The position numbers and the translations under genes were made by a program. The notes beneath the pieces were generated by a model that ran no database searches, was not told the DNA's origin, and saw only the letters and a program-made list of their open reading frames with translations. Positions 62,378-64,000 of a stretch of DNA of 64,000 bases are shown one piece after another (the first letter of the stretch is position 1; every line of letters starts with the position of its first letter). The stretch is from DASXRU01 sp034665305 (GTDB lineage: Bacteria > Acidobacteriota > Blastocatellia > Pyrinomonadales > Pyrinomonadaceae): assembly GCA_034665305.1 (NCBI GenBank), contig JAXDFZ010000016.1:186001-250000 (forward strand), given 5' to 3'.

Positions 62378-63352
62378 TTAAAGGCCGCGGTATTGCGCCG
62401 ACAGCGCCTCCATTCGCGCTGATTGCCCGGAGGTGAACTGATACATGCAAGAGTCTTCCGAGTAGTCCATGAAGTTCTCAATGGGATCGAGACCCGGACC
62501 GGGACAGGTATCACGGCCGGCCGGGCATCCGAAAGCAGGCGAACGTTCGGACGGTGTGTCCGCGACGAAGTCGTTGTAGTTAGCCGCACAGCCGCCCTGG
62601 AAAGTGTGGAACAGACCGAGCCAGTGTCCTACCTCGTGCGTGCCGGTGTCGCCCTGATCATAAATCTGAGCGCCACAGCAGTCGCCGCCCGGTAGGCTCG
62701 AGTAGAGAACGACAACTCCATCCTGCAGCGGATCGGCGGCATACCAGAACGGGAAGGTGGCCCACCCGAGATAGACACCGCCCGCGTTGTTCACATAAAA
62801 GTTGAGCGTATTCGCGCCGCCCACGTGCAGTGCCGCTTTCATCTCCCGCTCCTCTTGCGAATCGATGCCGGAGTTGAACCATGCCGCATTGGTGGTGCGG
62901 TCAACACTGGCCAGCGAAAAGCGGAACGGGGTATTGGCTGAGGTCGCGGTCGCGGATGGATCCACTCCTGCATAAGCTGCGTTCATTACGTCCACTTGAT
63001 CACGCAGCCACTTCACGGGCACGTCGCCGTTGGCGACACCCTTGCCGGTATTAATGACATGAAAATAAACACTGATCGTAACTGAGCCGGATTTACGTAT
63101 CTGGCCCGGGTTCCGCCCCGCCTTAAAGTTGTTGAGGGACGCCTCATACTGTGCAGCAATTGTTTCGTCAACTTGCTTGGTGGCGCAGCGGTCCTTGCGA
63201 CCTGGTGCCACGACCGGTTGCGTCGTATTGCTGACGGCCGCCATCTTCGCCGCCGAAGCTTTGGCGCTGGCATGGTTGATTTGCGGGCGCGCCCAAACCA
63301 TTGCGAGCGCGAAGAGGGAAAGAGCGAGGCCAATTACCAATTTTCTCTTCAT
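62378..63352 (-). CDS. Secreted M43 (pappalysin-like) zinc metalloprotease
   Basis: 324 residues. Signal peptide LALSLFALAMVWA, a propeptide-like stretch with Cys56 (GRKDRCATKQVD) typical of M43 openings, and ISVYFHVI. The catalytic zinc motif is HEVGHWLGLFH and the Met-turn is ENFMDYSED. Conserved cysteines (GGDCCGAQ, GGCAANYND, GCPAGRDTCPG, DSCMYQF) make disulfides likely. Related to ulilysin/mirolysin. Start ATG 63352 with AGGGAG upstream. Confidence 0.9.
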   Translation of the reverse strand: MKRKLVIGLALSLFALAMVWARPQINHASAKASAAKMAAVSNTTQPVVAPGRKDRCATKQVDETIAAQYEASLNNFKAGRNPGQIRKSGSVTISVYFHVINTGKGVANGDVPVKWLRDQVDVMNAAYAGVDPSATATSANTPFRFSLASVDRTTNAAWFNSGIDSQEEREMKAALHVGGANTLNFYVNNAGGVYLGWATFPFWYAADPLQDGVVVLYSSLPGGDCCGAQIYDQGDTGTHEVGHWLGLFHTFQGGCAANYNDFVADTPSERSPAFGCPAGRDTCPGPGLDPIENFMDYSEDSCMYQFTSGQSARMEALSAQYRGL

Positions 63353-63572
63353 GGCAGACTCCCTTGTCTTAAGGTTGAGTATCAGTGGCAGCGTTCCAGA
63401 ACGCCGCGGTATCTCGGTGTCGAGGATATGACCACTCGGGGGAATGGACTCTATTAGCGAACCTCTATTGATGTCAAGGAAACGGGCAAAGGGCGACGCG
63501 CTAAGGGCGAAGGGCAAAGTGAAGGCGGTGCCCTTTGCCCTTTGCTCCCAGCGCTTTGCCCTTGGCGCTTGG

Positions 63573-64000
63573 CTAGAGACTCACCAGCGGCAACGAGCGA
63601 TACCGTTTTCCTGTCAACCTAGCCAGAGCATTCACGACGGCCGGCGAGATCACGGGGACCGGGGGCTCGCCGCAACCGGTCGGCGCCTCGGTGCTGGGAA
63701 CAATATGAACGTCCACCTTCACCGGCGCGTCGGCTATGTATGGTGGCGTGTAGCCATCGAAGTTTCGCTGTTCCACGCGGCCATCTTTCAACGTGATCGC
63801 CCCTTTCGCCACGAGTTGCGTCAGGCCAAACGCCACCCCTGCCTGAAATTGGCTCTCGATCGTCTGCGGGTTCACCGCGAGGCCACAATCAATTGCAATC
63901 GTCGCGCGATGAATCCTCGGCCGTTTGTTTTCTATCGAAACGTCCACGGCGCAAGCGACCGCAGTCCCGAAACATTCGTGACACGAGACACCTGCCGCAT
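63573..64000 (-). CDS. IorB-type molybdenum oxidoreductase large subunit, C-terminus (5' part beyond window)
   Basis: The frame is open to the right edge. Reading inward: GVSCHECFGTAVACAVDVS, RIHRATIAIDCGLAVNPQTIESQFQAGVAFGL, then APTGCGEPPVPVISPAVVNA. This is the C-terminus of aldehyde/isoquinoline 1-oxidoreductase beta subunits (IorB family). The GCGEP motif keeps the catalytic glutamate, in contrast to the hydroxylase at 19.7-22.1 kb. It would need a 2Fe-2S IorA partner, probably outside the window. Confidence 0.85.
   Translation of the reverse strand, partial: AAGVSCHECFGTAVACAVDVSIENKRPRIHRATIAIDCGLAVNPQTIESQFQAGVAFGLTQLVAKGAITLKDGRVEQRNFDGYTPPYIADAPVKVDVHIVPSTEAPTGCGEPPVPVISPAVVNALARLTGKRYRSLPLVSL

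Overview
This window looks like chromosomal DNA of a soil-type Acidobacteriota, most plausibly class Blastocatellia. That is an inference from style, not a database match. The signs are a GC content in the mid-50s, many secreted beta-propeller and 'hypothetical' proteins with signal peptides, a cysteine-patterned cytoplasmic module joined to a carboxypeptidase-regulatory-like domain, WG repeats, DUF6883/DUF4926 genes, and above all a very dense load of intergenic palindromic repeats in at least ten sequence families. I recognised no rRNA, tRNA, CRISPR array or transposase gene.

Layout. 1-3.5 kb: end of a D12-class adenine methylase, then hutF and an ArgE-type M20 deacylase. 3.7-7.7 kb: exported proteins (Cys-module/regulatory-like domain, unknown secreted protein, NTF2-like protein, YncE-like propeller with a Met/His-rich loop). 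7.9-15.2 kb: LVIVD/Ig-like surface protein, ferredoxin-MBL hydrolase, PsbP-like protein, LepA, SMP-30-like propeller. 15.8-18.9 kb: type III polyketide synthase-like enzyme, then panB-panC. 19-24.8 kb: a molybdenum hydroxylase operon (2Fe-2S subunit, Mo subunit, FAD subunit with the four extra cysteines of 4-hydroxybenzoyl-CoA reductase, MocA-like maturase), with a DUF6883-DUF4926 pair tightly packed between the Mo and FAD genes. 25-28.8 kb: housekeeping (thioredoxin-like protein, maf, DciA-like, gatC, gatA). 28.8-33.2 kb: a Fbp-type ABC importer whose three genes are separated by repeats. 33.4-38 kb: PIG-L deacetylase, WG-repeat protein, SRPBCC protein, small zinc-ribbon-like protein.

38.2-46.6 kb looks like a methylated-amine or betaine catabolic module. 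A GcvT-like folate enzyme, a Rieske oxygenase and an APC permease are transcribed leftward. Two PYROXD2-type flavoproteins and the C-terminal remnant of a sarcosine-oxidase-type flavoprotein are transcribed rightward. 46.7-57.6 kb is accessory and decaying: small membrane proteins, a truncated zinc-ribbon gene, a 21-bp tandem array upstream of a strong promoter, a polytopic membrane protein with a SPOR partner, a SnoaL-like pseudogene, an unrecognised coupled gene pair followed by an HNH nuclease, and a DUF2975 gene whose XRE-type partner appears to be cut off by a repeat. 57.9-64 kb: PQQ-like propeller, a two-component system, an M43 metalloprotease, and the end of an IorB-type molybdenum oxidoreductase.

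The most interesting items are the [4Fe-4S]-type hydroxylase with the embedded DUF pair and an unusual Gln at the catalytic Glu position, the unrecognised three-gene unit at 52.5-55.1 kb, and several cases where intergenic repeats have invaded or supplied coding sequence (44591, 37195, 56230).
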